Part shown: in pieces, positions 18,333 to 25,510 of the stretch
Layout of the letters: the number at the start of each line of letters is the position of its first letter
How positions within the stretch are numbered: the stretch's first letter is position 1
From: an uncultured Colwellia sp.
GTDB lineage: Bacteria > Pseudomonadota > Gammaproteobacteria > Enterobacterales > Alteromonadaceae
Direction of reading: 5' to 3'
Length of the DNA: 25,512 nucleotides
Assembly: GCA_913020705.1 (NCBI GenBank)
Contig: CAJWBY010000054.1
Coordinates: 1-25,512 of the forward strand
Made by a program: the position numbers and the translations under genes
Notes under the pieces: model-generated
The model's database searches: none
What the model was told of the DNA's origin: nothing
The model's input: only the letters and a program-made list of their open reading frames with translations

Positions 18333-19505
18333 GTGTTTATAGATTTATTTGTAACCCTTAGAAAACACAAAGTACCTTGCAGTTTACGCGAGTTATTAGA
18401 TCTCATTGCGCTGTTAAAAAAAGGCGTTGTTTTTGCGAATGTAGAAGAGTTTTATCACCTAGCGAAAATCGTAATGGTAAAAGATGAAATTCATTACGAT
18501 AAATTCGACAGTGCTTTTGCTGAGTATTTTGAAGGCATTCAAGCAATTGACATCTTCGATCAAATATTACCCGAAGATTGGTTAAGAAAAGAATTTGAAA
18601 AACATTTAAGTCAAGAAGAAAAAGACAAGCTAGAGGCGTTAGGTGGTTTAGACCAACTGATGAAAACCTTAAAAGAGCGCCTTGAAGAACAAGAAAAGCG
18701 TCATGCAGGTGGTAACAAGTGGGTAGGCACAGGTGGCACATCGCCATTTGGTGCATACGGCTACAACCCAGAAGGTATCAGAGTAGGGCAAGACAAAAAC
18801 CGTAATAATAGTGCCGTAAAAGTATGGGATAAACGAGAGTTTAGAAATTTCGATCAAGACAGAGAGCTAGGTACGCGAAATATAAAATTAGCCCTTAAAA
18901 AACTCAGAAAGTTTGCACGTACCGGCGCGAGTGAAAAGCTTGATATTAATACGACAATAAGTTCTACCGCTAAAAACGGTGGTTTACTTGATGTGCATAT
19001 GGAACCTGAACGTCATAATGCGGTAAAAGTATTGATGTTTTTTGATATTGGCGGTTCTATGGACGAATATATTCACACTTGTGAAGAGTTATTTTCTGCC
19101 GCACATACCGAATTTAAACATCTAGAATTTTTCTATTTTCATAACTGTGTCTACGAAAAACTATGGAAAGACAATAGTCGTCGACGCACTAACACGGTTG
19201 ATTTAGAAGAAATAATTAGAACCTTTGGCTCTGATTATAAAGTTATTTTTGTGGGTGATGCCACCATGGGACCTTATGAAATAACCGCAGCCGGTGGCAG
19301 TGTTGAGCACTGGAATGAAAAACCAGGTATCGATTATATGCACCGAATGCTTGGACATTTTAATAAGGTCGCATGGCTAAACCCACAGCCAGAAACACAT
19401 TGGGAATATCATCATTCAATTAATGTTATTAAGCGGTTAATTGGCGACAGAATGTTCCCTTTAACAGTTGATGGTATCGGGCGAGCAATAAAGGAAATAA
19501 GCTAA
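18333..19505 (+). CDS. VWA-domain protein, CoxE-like
   Basis: This 390-residue protein starts at a GTG five bases after the MoxR stop; AGG at 18322-18324 serves as ribosome-binding site. An ATG two bases earlier leads straight to a stop. The N-terminus FVTLRKHKVPCSLRELLDLIALLKKG is typical of the family. A charged, glutamine/lysine-rich middle follows (near 90-130), then a glycine-rich stretch. The VWA domain begins near 231 with a metal-site motif D238-x-G240-x-S242 (FDIGGSMDE), a known variant of the usual DxSxS. It is expected to be soluble and to work with the MoxR ATPase, probably on the molybdoenzyme encoded two genes upstream of MoxR. Confidence 0.9.
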   Translation: MFIDLFVTLRKHKVPCSLRELLDLIALLKKGVVFANVEEFYHLAKIVMVKDEIHYDKFDSAFAEYFEGIQAIDIFDQILPEDWLRKEFEKHLSQEEKDKLEALGGLDQLMKTLKERLEEQEKRHAGGNKWVGTGGTSPFGAYGYNPEGIRVGQDKNRNNSAVKVWDKREFRNFDQDRELGTRNIKLALKKLRKFARTGASEKLDINTTISSTAKNGGLLDVHMEPERHNAVKVLMFFDIGGSMDEYIHTCEELFSAAHTEFKHLEFFYFHNCVYEKLWKDNSRRRTNTVDLEEIIRTFGSDYKVIFVGDATMGPYEITAAGGSVEHWNEKPGIDYMHRMLGHFNKVAWLNPQPETHWEYHHSINVIKRLIGDRMFPLTVDGIGRAIKEIS

Positions 19506-19541
19506 ATATTAGAATGAATAACAACGCTAAAGGACTCAATA

Positions 19542-20456
19542 ATGCAATACTATCGAACGGATGACAGTTGTTTTGAAAACCTCCCAGACTATTCATTTAC
19601 ACCCAATTACCTCATGGTCGATGACGATGAAGGTGGAGAGCTACGTGTGCATTATTTGGATGAAGGGCCTAAAGATGCCAGTCCATTATTATTAATGCAT
19701 GGAGAGCCATCATGGAGTTATTTATACCGTAAAATAATCGCTATTTTGGTTAATGCTGGTTATAGAGTGATAGTGCCTGATTTAATAGGCTTTGGCCGTT
19801 CGGACAAACCTTCGTTACGTTCTGATTATACTTATCAGCGACATGTCGATTGGATGCATTCTGTACTTAACCAACTTGAATTAAGCGATATCACGCTATT
19901 TTGTCAAGATTGGGGTGGGTTAATCGGTTTACGTTTAGCTACAGAGCAAAGTGACCGTTTTTCTAGAATTTTAGCGGCTAATACAGGACTACCTACTGGT
20001 GAAGATTCTCCATCGGAATCATTTAAACAGTGGCAAACTTTTTCGCAAGAAGTACCGATATTTCCAGCAGGTGCCATTATAAATGGTGGTGCTACATCAG
20101 ATTTATCCCCTGAGGTTATTGCCGCGTATAATGCACCGTATCCTGAAGAGAAATACAAAGAGGGCGCTAGACAATTTCCTCTATTAGTACCAACGACTAG
20201 TGAAGATCCTGAATCAAAAAATAATATGGCAGCATGGCAAGTCTTGTGTCAGTGGCAAAAACCCTTTTTAACGGCTTTTAGTGATAAAGATCCTATTACA
20301 TCAGGAGGTGATAAAATTTTCCAAAAACTCATTCCTGGTACAAAAGGTCAGCAACATACAACTATCGTTAATGGAGGACACTTTTTACAGGAAGATCAAG
20401 GTGAAAAGTTAGCAGAAGTATTATTACAGTTTGTATCGGATAACCCGAGCTATTAA
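19542..20456 (+). CDS. Haloalkane dehalogenase, subfamily I-like
   Basis: This 304-residue alpha/beta hydrolase has the haloalkane dehalogenase hallmarks. The oxyanion element is HGEPSWSYLYR, with H53, E55 and W58. The nucleophile is D123 in CQDWGG, with W124 as a halide-binding tryptophan. The probable catalytic acid is D248 in FSDKDPIT, after strand 7 as in DhlA-type enzymes, and the catalytic base is H280 in GGHFLQED. A cap tryptophan in SFKQWQTF may be the second halide ligand. No signal peptide is seen. AAGGA precedes the ATG. It would hydrolyse a carbon-halogen bond to an alcohol plus halide. It ends the plus-strand block, and its alcohol product could feed the oxidation genes. Confidence 0.9.
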   Translation: MQYYRTDDSCFENLPDYSFTPNYLMVDDDEGGELRVHYLDEGPKDASPLLLMHGEPSWSYLYRKIIAILVNAGYRVIVPDLIGFGRSDKPSLRSDYTYQRHVDWMHSVLNQLELSDITLFCQDWGGLIGLRLATEQSDRFSRILAANTGLPTGEDSPSESFKQWQTFSQEVPIFPAGAIINGGATSDLSPEVIAAYNAPYPEEKYKEGARQFPLLVPTTSEDPESKNNMAAWQVLCQWQKPFLTAFSDKDPITSGGDKIFQKLIPGTKGQQHTTIVNGGHFLQEDQGEKLAEVLLQFVSDNPSY

Positions 20457-20803
20457 CGTTAAAAGACAAAAGTAAAGTTTTCACTTATTGAAAAATATGG
20501 AAGCTAAAACAGACGTTTATAGCAACTCATCTTCATTCGATCTTCTTACCAATCTTTTATTATCTCAGTTATTATATCAGCGGTTTTATCCGGTTGTTCA
20601 AGGGGAAACATATGCCCACCGTTGTCTATCATAGTAAATGGTATATCATTCTTTTTAGCAAATCGATTAAAATATTTTACTGGCAATACGTCTGTTTTTT
20701 CTCCATAAACTAATGCAGAAGGAACTTTAAGTTTATTTTTATACGTTTTTAAATTACAAGGAATATGCCTAAAAATATCTACTTCAACATCAGGTGAAAA
20801 CAT

Positions 20804-20811
20804 TAGCTCAA
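20804..20811. repeat. Target-site duplication, left copy
   Basis: TAGCTCAA here is identical to 21830-21837 on the other side of the IS. An 8-bp duplication is the length expected for IS1595-family insertion. Confidence 0.9.
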
Positions 20812-21829
20812 GGCTATGTTCACTTAAATTGTTGCTATACTGTATATAACATCAGTAGCCGAGTATTTTGTTTTGATACCAGCACAATTTAAAAAACTAT
20901 TAGTAGCGTTAGAACACCTAACAGATAAGCAAACTAAGGATGTAGAGAAGTTTTTAAAAGGTGATAACTTAATTCAGCCAATAATTGCCGAACTTGAGCA
21001 GCGTATGATTGATGAACCAGAGTGTCCTCATTGTCACAGTGGTTTGATCAATCGGCACGGTAAAGTAGGATCCATGCAAAGGTATCGTTGTAAAAATTGT
21101 ACGAAAACGTTCAATGCCCTGACTAAAAAGCCCTTGGCTCGGTTGCAGCATAAAGAAAAGTGGCTAGATTACTTACAATGTATGATCAATGGCAAGGTGT
21201 TAAGAGCGTCAGCAATCGATTGTGATATTAACTTAAAAACATCGTTTAGATGGCGACACCGGTTTCTTAAACTGCCTGCAACTATGAAGGCGACTTTACT
21301 TGAAGGTATCGTTGAAGCCGATGAGACCTTATTTGTACGCTCAGAAAAAGGAAATCGCACACTTGAACGAAATCCAAGAAAAAGAGGAATGAAAGCAAAA
21401 AAACGAGGACGCTCTAAAGAAGATTGGGTGCCAGTATTAACAGTACGGGATAGAGGGAAACATACGTATGAAGCGATTCTGTCCTCAGTTTCTACAGAGC
21501 AACTCAATAAAGAACTACAAGGTAAAATATTAAAAGATAGCGTCTTGTGCGCTGATGGATTTAGATCTTATATCAAGTTTCACAAGGCAATGATTTAATT
21601 CACAAACGGCTAGATGTAGCTGGTGGTGTACAGGTGATTGAAAAGGTATTCCACATTCAGAATGTTAATGCATACCACAGCCGTTTAAAGGCTTGGATGG
21701 ATAGATTTCATGGTGTGGCGGCTAAGTATTAGAAAATTACTTAGGTTGGTTTCGATTTTTAGATACGAATGAAAATCCTAACAAAAACAATCTATTCAAA
21801 GCTCAACAACACTTAGCGGGAACATAGCC
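20812..21829 (+). mobile_element. IS1595-family insertion sequence, complete but inactive
   Basis: The element is 1018 bp. Its ends are inverted repeats starting GGCTATGTTC (20812-20821) and ending GAACATAGCC (21820-21829). Similarity continues inward imperfectly: CTTAAATTGTTG at the left, CTAAGTGTTGTTG read from the right. A perfect 8-bp duplication flanks it. The single gene is an ISXO2-like transposase with an N-terminal zinc ribbon, which fits IS1595, possibly the ISSod11 subgroup. It sits inside an alpha/beta-hydrolase gene already lacking its N-terminus or lost since. The transposase has two frameshifts, so the copy cannot move by itself. Confidence 0.9.
20873..21827 (+). pseudogene. 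IS1595-family transposase, two frameshifts
   Basis: The intact part (to 21598) has a zinc ribbon with C51, C54, C73 and C76 (CPHC and CKNC), a helical DNA-binding region with ASAIDCDINLKTSFRWRHRF, then the ISXO2-like catalytic domain with IVEADETLF and LCADGFRSY giving two acidic catalytic residues. A one-base deletion between 21580 and 21581 causes the early stop; restoring it continues as DLIHKRLDVAGGVQVIEKVF and NAYHSRLKAWMDRFHGVAAKY. A second one-base deletion near 21730 precedes LENYLGWFRFLDTNEN, ending at a TAG at 21825-21827. Repaired, the protein would be about 318 residues, normal for the family. The start is a TTG and is uncertain. Confidence 0.88.
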
Positions 21830-21837
21830 TAGCTCAA
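21830..21837. repeat. Target-site duplication, right copy
   Basis: TAGCTCAA, identical to 20804-20811, directly after the right terminal inverted repeat. Confidence 0.9.
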
Positions 21838-22038
21838 ATCTTTTATTTTTTAACATTACTGCGCTGTCTGCGTAATCTTGCAAGCATCGAGGATCAAAGT
21901 TTTGAAATAATTTTTTATTCGCAAAATTGTTAAATAATTGTGTCTCTGAGGGCCAATATTTTTTCCCGTTCGATACTTGCAAACGTTGACATGTTTATTT
22001 TTTTCGTGAAATATCAATCACGATTTGAGCCATACTGT

Positions 22039-22797
22039 TTAAGGCAAATCATTTATAATCATAAAGTCAGGCACCAGCAAGGGATTCTTAGGCAAAAGCG
22101 GTTTCATGTTATTGAGCCAGTTGTTCAAAGACGGTTCGAGCGTAAGCCCTAAATGTTGATCTATACCCACCATGTAGCTAAATACCACTTGTGGAAATAT
22201 TGCGAAATCGACCAGTGATGGATTTTCACGGCCACCGAAGAAAGGCCCTCCCTGCAAATTCTCAATCAACTGCAAAGGAACACGGGCTTGCATTTCAGCC
22301 AAGGATTCTGAGGTGTCTAACTTGCACATCATATGTTTAATGAAAGGTAACGTTTTCAATAGGTCGGGCCAGGCGTTACGGATCTCATCTGACACGGGCG
22401 TCTGGCTGCTGACAATCGCGGCGAGCCTCCATGCGCGATGTCGAAACTTCGCGTTCATCTCGCCTTCATATACGGAGCGGAAGCCAGCCAGAATAAGACT
22501 ATCGGTTACCCATGAATCCAGCGCTAAAATACTTTCCCTTTCCTGCCCAGTGTTACCGAACAAGGGCTTTTCAGGAAATAATTCGTCTAACCATATCGCA
22601 AGCGGGGTAGAGTCGGTTCGCCACTCATCGCCGATCTGCAAAACGGGAACCTGGGTCTGCCCGGTGAAGCCTATTTCTTTGGAGTCGATAGGGTTGACGG
22701 GAATAAATTCAAAGGGCAGGTCTTTGTAGTAAAGGCAGCAGCCCACTTTGCGAACGTAGGGACTTGTTGAATAGCCATATAATTTAATGTTAGTCAC
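22039..22797 (-). CDS. Glutathione S-transferase family protein
   Basis: This 252-residue protein has the GST fold. The thioredoxin-like N-terminal domain has LYGYSTSPYVRKV near 5-17, the cis-proline segment QVPVLQ near 49-54 and the glutathione-contacting DSTPLAIWLDE near 62-72. A helical C-terminal domain includes the ENPSLVDFAIFPQVVF N-capping region. The start is a GTG at 22797 with no better start nearby; the second repeat copy at 25201 also begins with GTG at the equivalent place. It would conjugate or transfer glutathione in the cytoplasm. GC is visibly higher than in the catabolic block, suggesting transfer. Its 3' end abuts the truncated end of the hydrolase pseudogene. A duplicate of its 5' end occurs near 25230. 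Confidence 0.88.
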   Translation of the reverse strand: MTNIKLYGYSTSPYVRKVGCCLYYKDLPFEFIPVNPIDSKEIGFTGQTQVPVLQIGDEWRTDSTPLAIWLDELFPEKPLFGNTGQERESILALDSWVTDSLILAGFRSVYEGEMNAKFRHRAWRLAAIVSSQTPVSDEIRNAWPDLLKTLPFIKHMMCKLDTSESLAEMQARVPLQLIENLQGGPFFGGRENPSLVDFAIFPQVVFSYMVGIDQHLGLTLEPSLNNWLNNMKPLLPKNPLLVPDFMIINDLP

Positions 22798-22975
22798 TTT
22801 ATATTCTCATTAGAGTCTAGTACTTCATCGATTATCGCTCTGATTACAGCGCAGAGAAATGTTCAATATACAGTTTTTTTTGTGATTTTTACAATATCTG
22901 GAATTATATAGTCATAATGCGAGGTTCTATTTAGTTTATATGTTATGGATACCTTGTCAGACCTATCGAAACAAT
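22759..22975 (-). repeat. Direct repeat copy 1: GST 5' end plus upstream region
   Basis: This stretch matches 25201-25415 in the same orientation with roughly four-fifths identity by eye. Shared blocks include AATAGCCATATA, CTCTGATTACAGCG, TTTTTACAATATCTG, GAGGTTCT and CAGACCTAT. It covers the first 13 or so codons of the GST and about 175 bp upstream. The upstream part contains a 74-codon minus-strand open frame (22863-23087), but the other copy is interrupted by several stops, so it is probably non-coding leader or promoter DNA. Confidence 0.85.
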
Positions 22976-23390
22976 TAACGAGATCGCCATCAAAGTGTTG
23001 CTGGTTGTCGGCAAAGGCAATGCTCTTATCTTTTGACTTACCTTCGCATGTATGTCCGCTAATTATTTTTAATATTTTGTAGGTCAATTTACATGCGGAC
23101 GCCGCGCGGGATTTAAATTGAGTCGCAGAGTGCTAGGAGTAAATTGCGACGACCTGCTAAATATCAAAAAAAACTGCGGGGTCAGGTTTGCTGAAACGAA
23201 TTAACAGCCATGATGCCGAGCAACACCAAAAAAATAAGTTTCGAGTTTATTACGATGGGTGTCTTTATAATTTTAAATCAGCACGAAGGGATAGGTAATA
23301 CTTTGACATATCGGGAGTGTCAATATATATTTTTATAATTTTGGTTGACACACGTTGATGCGACAGTTTCAAAACTCTTTTTTAATATAT
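22976..23390. other. Gene-poor spacer between GST repeat and secreted protein gene
   Basis: No gene can be supported here. A GC-rich patch (GCGGACGCCGCGCGGG, 23094-23109) stands out in AT-rich DNA and may mark a junction. TTGACA (23303-23308) and TGTCAA (23318-23323) form a small inverted repeat, and another TTGACA lies near 23344. Any promoter role is unproven. Confidence 0.4.
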
Positions 23391-23430
23391 AAAAAATCAC
23401 CATAACGCATGGCTGCCTTATGGTGATTTT
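23391..23430 (-). terminator. Rho-independent terminator of the secreted-protein gene
   Basis: AAAATCACCATAA (23393-23405) and TTATGGTGATTTT (23418-23430) are perfect 13-bp arms with a 12-base loop. Read on the minus strand the stem ends in a run of T and continues TATATATT. It lies 17 bp after the stop of the minus-strand gene that ends at 23447. Confidence 0.85.
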
Positions 23431-23446
23431 CATGTGATTACTCTAA

Positions 23447-25093
23447 TTATTCAACGGAAATTTCAAGTATTGCTGTATCGCTTCCACCTTGGCCATCTTC
23501 GACTTTGATTGAGCACTTAGTCGTCCCAATTTCGCTGACTCCAGGGGTACCACTAAACTCATCAGTTTGTGGGTCAGAGTGCGGCTGCAGCCATGATGAT
23601 GAATCACTGCAATCATGAATTCCGTCGGCATCGAATGAGTAAGTGAGAGTATCACCATTTATGTCTGTTGCAGAATCTGCTAGACTAATAAGGTATTCAG
23701 TACCTGTCGGCGCAACACCTCCCTCGATTGTCTCCTGCAGGAACATTGGAGGAAAGTTGTTGGATTCAGCGTTGACGTTAATTTGAAGATTCCCCTCAAC
23801 CGTATAAGTACCATCATTGACACTGACTCTAAAAGTGTTTAAACCATCTTCATAAGAATTTGGAATACCAGAAAGTTTACCATCCTCAGCAACGATTAAC
23901 CAACTCGGGCCGCTAACCTTAGCGAAGGTCAACGGGTCAAAATTAACATCTAGCGCGTTATTGGCGAGTGTGGAATTAGTACCTTCATAATTGTTGTTTA
24001 CAATTGCGTCATTTTCGGAAATAACATCGTTTATAAGTATAAATTGAGGTTCTGTCGGCTCGATAGGCTGGTCGTTAAGACGTTTTGAAAAATTCGTCAT
24101 CTCCCAAACCGTGTGTGCGAGATTGCGAAGGTCATAATTCCATTCCGTTATGGTTGAAGGACGAGGCAGATTTTTGATGTCCGTGTCTGGGTAAATCGTT
24201 TTTTGCCAAACAAGACCGAGAAGATCTTCAAATATGGTGCCCGCGTGACCACGTCTGTCGTACATTAAGTGAATATCTTTGGCACAACTAGGCCAGTAGC
24301 TGTTGGTGGGATGTGGATCTGGGCACACAGCGCCGACAACATCATCACTCAGGTTACCATTTTCATATTCATGTAAAAGGGCAACAGCTGCATTTCCTCC
24401 TGCAATATGAAGGAACTCCAAGTGTTGAAATTCTTCGATAGCGCGGAGCTTTGAAATTATCGTGTGTTCGATGTAATTACTAACTTTTAAATTAATTTCA
24501 TGGTAATCTTGTAAGCTATTCTCAATTCGATCGTTATTCGCAGCGTAGTGAGCCCACGGCACTAAAATAGCAACCGTATCAAAGGTATTTGGATTTCTTA
24601 TCTGCGTGTATCTTACCCATTTTACGTAATCACTAATATTGCTGTCATCGGAAGTAAGATTGCCTGCAGCGTCAGATTCTAAATAGGCGGTGAGCACGAG
24701 CAATTCGACATCTTCATCTATTATCTTGTTTTTTGGATCACTAGGACAAAGCCCATTAGAGTTAAGGTGTACAGTAGACTCTTGGTCTTCAGGGTAACAG
24801 ATGGGTGGATTATTCCAAATCCAGCCAGGAGCGCCATGATCACCGCCATAACCAATAGGTCTATATTGCGTGTGCAAAAGATAGTTGTATTCTGGCGCAA
24901 GAATATTAAGCTGCTCAGCTCCCGGTTTTAAAAAACTGTGACCCAACGACACTGTATTAAAGCCTGTTCTGTAACCGGTATGCTCTTGTGCGTGTACCTT
25001 GGACATGCCAAGGATCACTATAAATAAACTGGTTATTGTCAATATGCACTTGATTGATGCCTTTCTGGACACCACCTTTAAAAAATCTTTCAT
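23447..25093 (-). CDS. Secreted SGNH-hydrolase-like protein with cadherin/Ig-like C-terminal domains
   Basis: A TTG in frame lies at 25117, but the ATG at 25093 has AAAAGG nine bases ahead and opens a good signal peptide (MKDFLKVVSRK, hydrophobic CILTITSLFIVILGM, cleavage near VHA-Q at 35-36), so 548 residues are annotated. Residues 48-310 look like an SGNH-type hydrolase: SLGHSF with S53 in place of the usual GDS, a central VAILVPWAHYAAN strand, and D279/H283 in YDRRGHAGTIFEDLLG. From about 350 comes a putative-Ig/dystroglycan-type repeat (DPLTFAKVSGPSWLIV, GKLSGIPN, NTFRVSVNDGT), then a related diverged repeat (GDTLTYSFDAD, CSIKVEDGQGGSDTA). No sorting signal or membrane anchor is seen. The hydrolase call is moderate; substrate unknown. 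Flanking GST-type repeats suggest insertion. Confidence 0.72.
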   Translation of the reverse strand: MKDFLKVVSRKASIKCILTITSLFIVILGMSKVHAQEHTGYRTGFNTVSLGHSFLKPGAEQLNILAPEYNYLLHTQYRPIGYGGDHGAPGWIWNNPPICYPEDQESTVHLNSNGLCPSDPKNKIIDEDVELLVLTAYLESDAAGNLTSDDSNISDYVKWVRYTQIRNPNTFDTVAILVPWAHYAANNDRIENSLQDYHEINLKVSNYIEHTIISKLRAIEEFQHLEFLHIAGGNAAVALLHEYENGNLSDDVVGAVCPDPHPTNSYWPSCAKDIHLMYDRRGHAGTIFEDLLGLVWQKTIYPDTDIKNLPRPSTITEWNYDLRNLAHTVWEMTNFSKRLNDQPIEPTEPQFILINDVISENDAIVNNNYEGTNSTLANNALDVNFDPLTFAKVSGPSWLIVAEDGKLSGIPNSYEDGLNTFRVSVNDGTYTVEGNLQINVNAESNNFPPMFLQETIEGGVAPTGTEYLISLADSATDINGDTLTYSFDADGIHDCSDSSSWLQPHSDPQTDEFSGTPGVSEIGTTKCSIKVEDGQGGSDTAILEISVE

Positions 25094-25153
25094 AAGTTTA
25101 AACCTTTTATTATTCAAATGAATTACGATATTTTTACTCGTTTGTATGAGACA

Positions 25154-25177
25154 ACATGGTTCATAAAATTACCATGT
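25154..25177. promoter_or_regulatory. Inverted repeat upstream of the secreted-protein gene
   Basis: ACATGGT (25154-25160) and ACCATGT (25171-25177) form a perfect 7-bp inverted repeat with a 10-base centre, about 60 bp before the start codon. It could be an operator or leader hairpin. No convincing -35/-10 pair was identified beside it. Confidence 0.3.
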
Positions 25178-25200
25178 AACTTCAAAAATTGACCGAGTAT

Positions 25201-25415
25201 AGGGTTTGTTAAATAGCCATATAGTTTAATGTCAGTCACTTCATATTCTCATAATAGTTTCTTACTGCTCGATTATTGCTCTGATTACAGCGTAGAAAAA
25301 TGTTCAATTTACAGTTTGTGTTGTCATTTTTACAATATCTGAAATTAAATATAGTCAGAATGTGAGGTTCTGTTTATGATATATTTTATGGATCATTTGA
25401 CAGACCTATTAAAAA
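25201..25415 (-). repeat. Direct repeat copy 2: GST 5' remnant plus upstream region
   Basis: This is homologous to 22759-22975. On the minus strand a GTG opens VTDIKLYGYLTNP, matching the GST start MTNIKLYGYSTSP, but similarity ends there and the frame stops soon after, just before the secreted-protein gene. The upstream part is conserved too, yet has stops where copy 1 is open. It is a remnant of a second GST locus. Confidence 0.83.
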
Positions 25416-25423
25416 CTTTGCAG

Positions 25424-25510
25424 CTATCGGTTAATACCTACTTCTTCAGGGGAGTGGGCTGCTGGAATATGCAGATTCAATATCGCCCCCAGGGCTTGTT
25501 TTATGTTGTG
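25424..25510 (-). CDS. Possible C-terminal end of an unidentified protein (partial)
   Basis: On the minus strand a frame open from the window edge reads HNIKQALGAILNLHIPAAHS and continues PEEVGINR to a TAG at 25424-25426. The composition is protein-like (amphipathic start, then a polar end) but the stretch is only 28 codons, so it may be chance. The family is not recognised. If real, it lies upstream of the repeat on the same strand as the GST. Confidence 0.28.
   Translation of the reverse strand, partial: HNIKQALGAILNLHIPAAHSPEEVGINR

Larger units (their letters stand above)
20546..22035 (-). pseudogene. Decayed alpha/beta-hydrolase gene, split by an IS element
   Basis: The 3' part (20546-20811) encodes the end of an alpha/beta hydrolase: VPSALVYGEKTDVLP, then the catalytic histidine region DNGGHMFPLEQPDKTA. 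Removing the IS and one copy of its target duplication joins it in frame to 21838 onward, which reads KIISNFDPRCLQDYADSAV and further upstream STFASIEREKILALRDTII, as in homologous hydrolases. Two in-frame TAA codons interrupt this upstream part (one at 21914-21916). The N-terminal half with the nucleophile elbow is absent; homology ends near 22035, where the end of the GST gene begins. Three lesions (IS, stops, loss of the N-terminus) show it is dead. Family is sure; the original substrate is unknown. Confidence 0.82.

Noticed and set aside
20457..20545. Terminator between the dehalogenase and the convergent hydrolase remnant
   Set aside because: Only weak, short pairings without a T-run were seen.
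22313..22729. 138-codon plus-strand open frame
   Set aside because: Antisense to the GST gene; a by-product of its codon use.
22863..23087. 74-codon minus-strand open frame starting at TTG
   Set aside because: The homologous stretch in the second repeat copy has several stops, there is no recognisable domain and the start is weak, so it is more likely non-coding.
22759..25415. Integron cassette array with attC sites
   Set aside because: The repeats include GST coding sequence and lie at gene 5' ends; no GTTRRRY-type core or attC-like palindrome was found.
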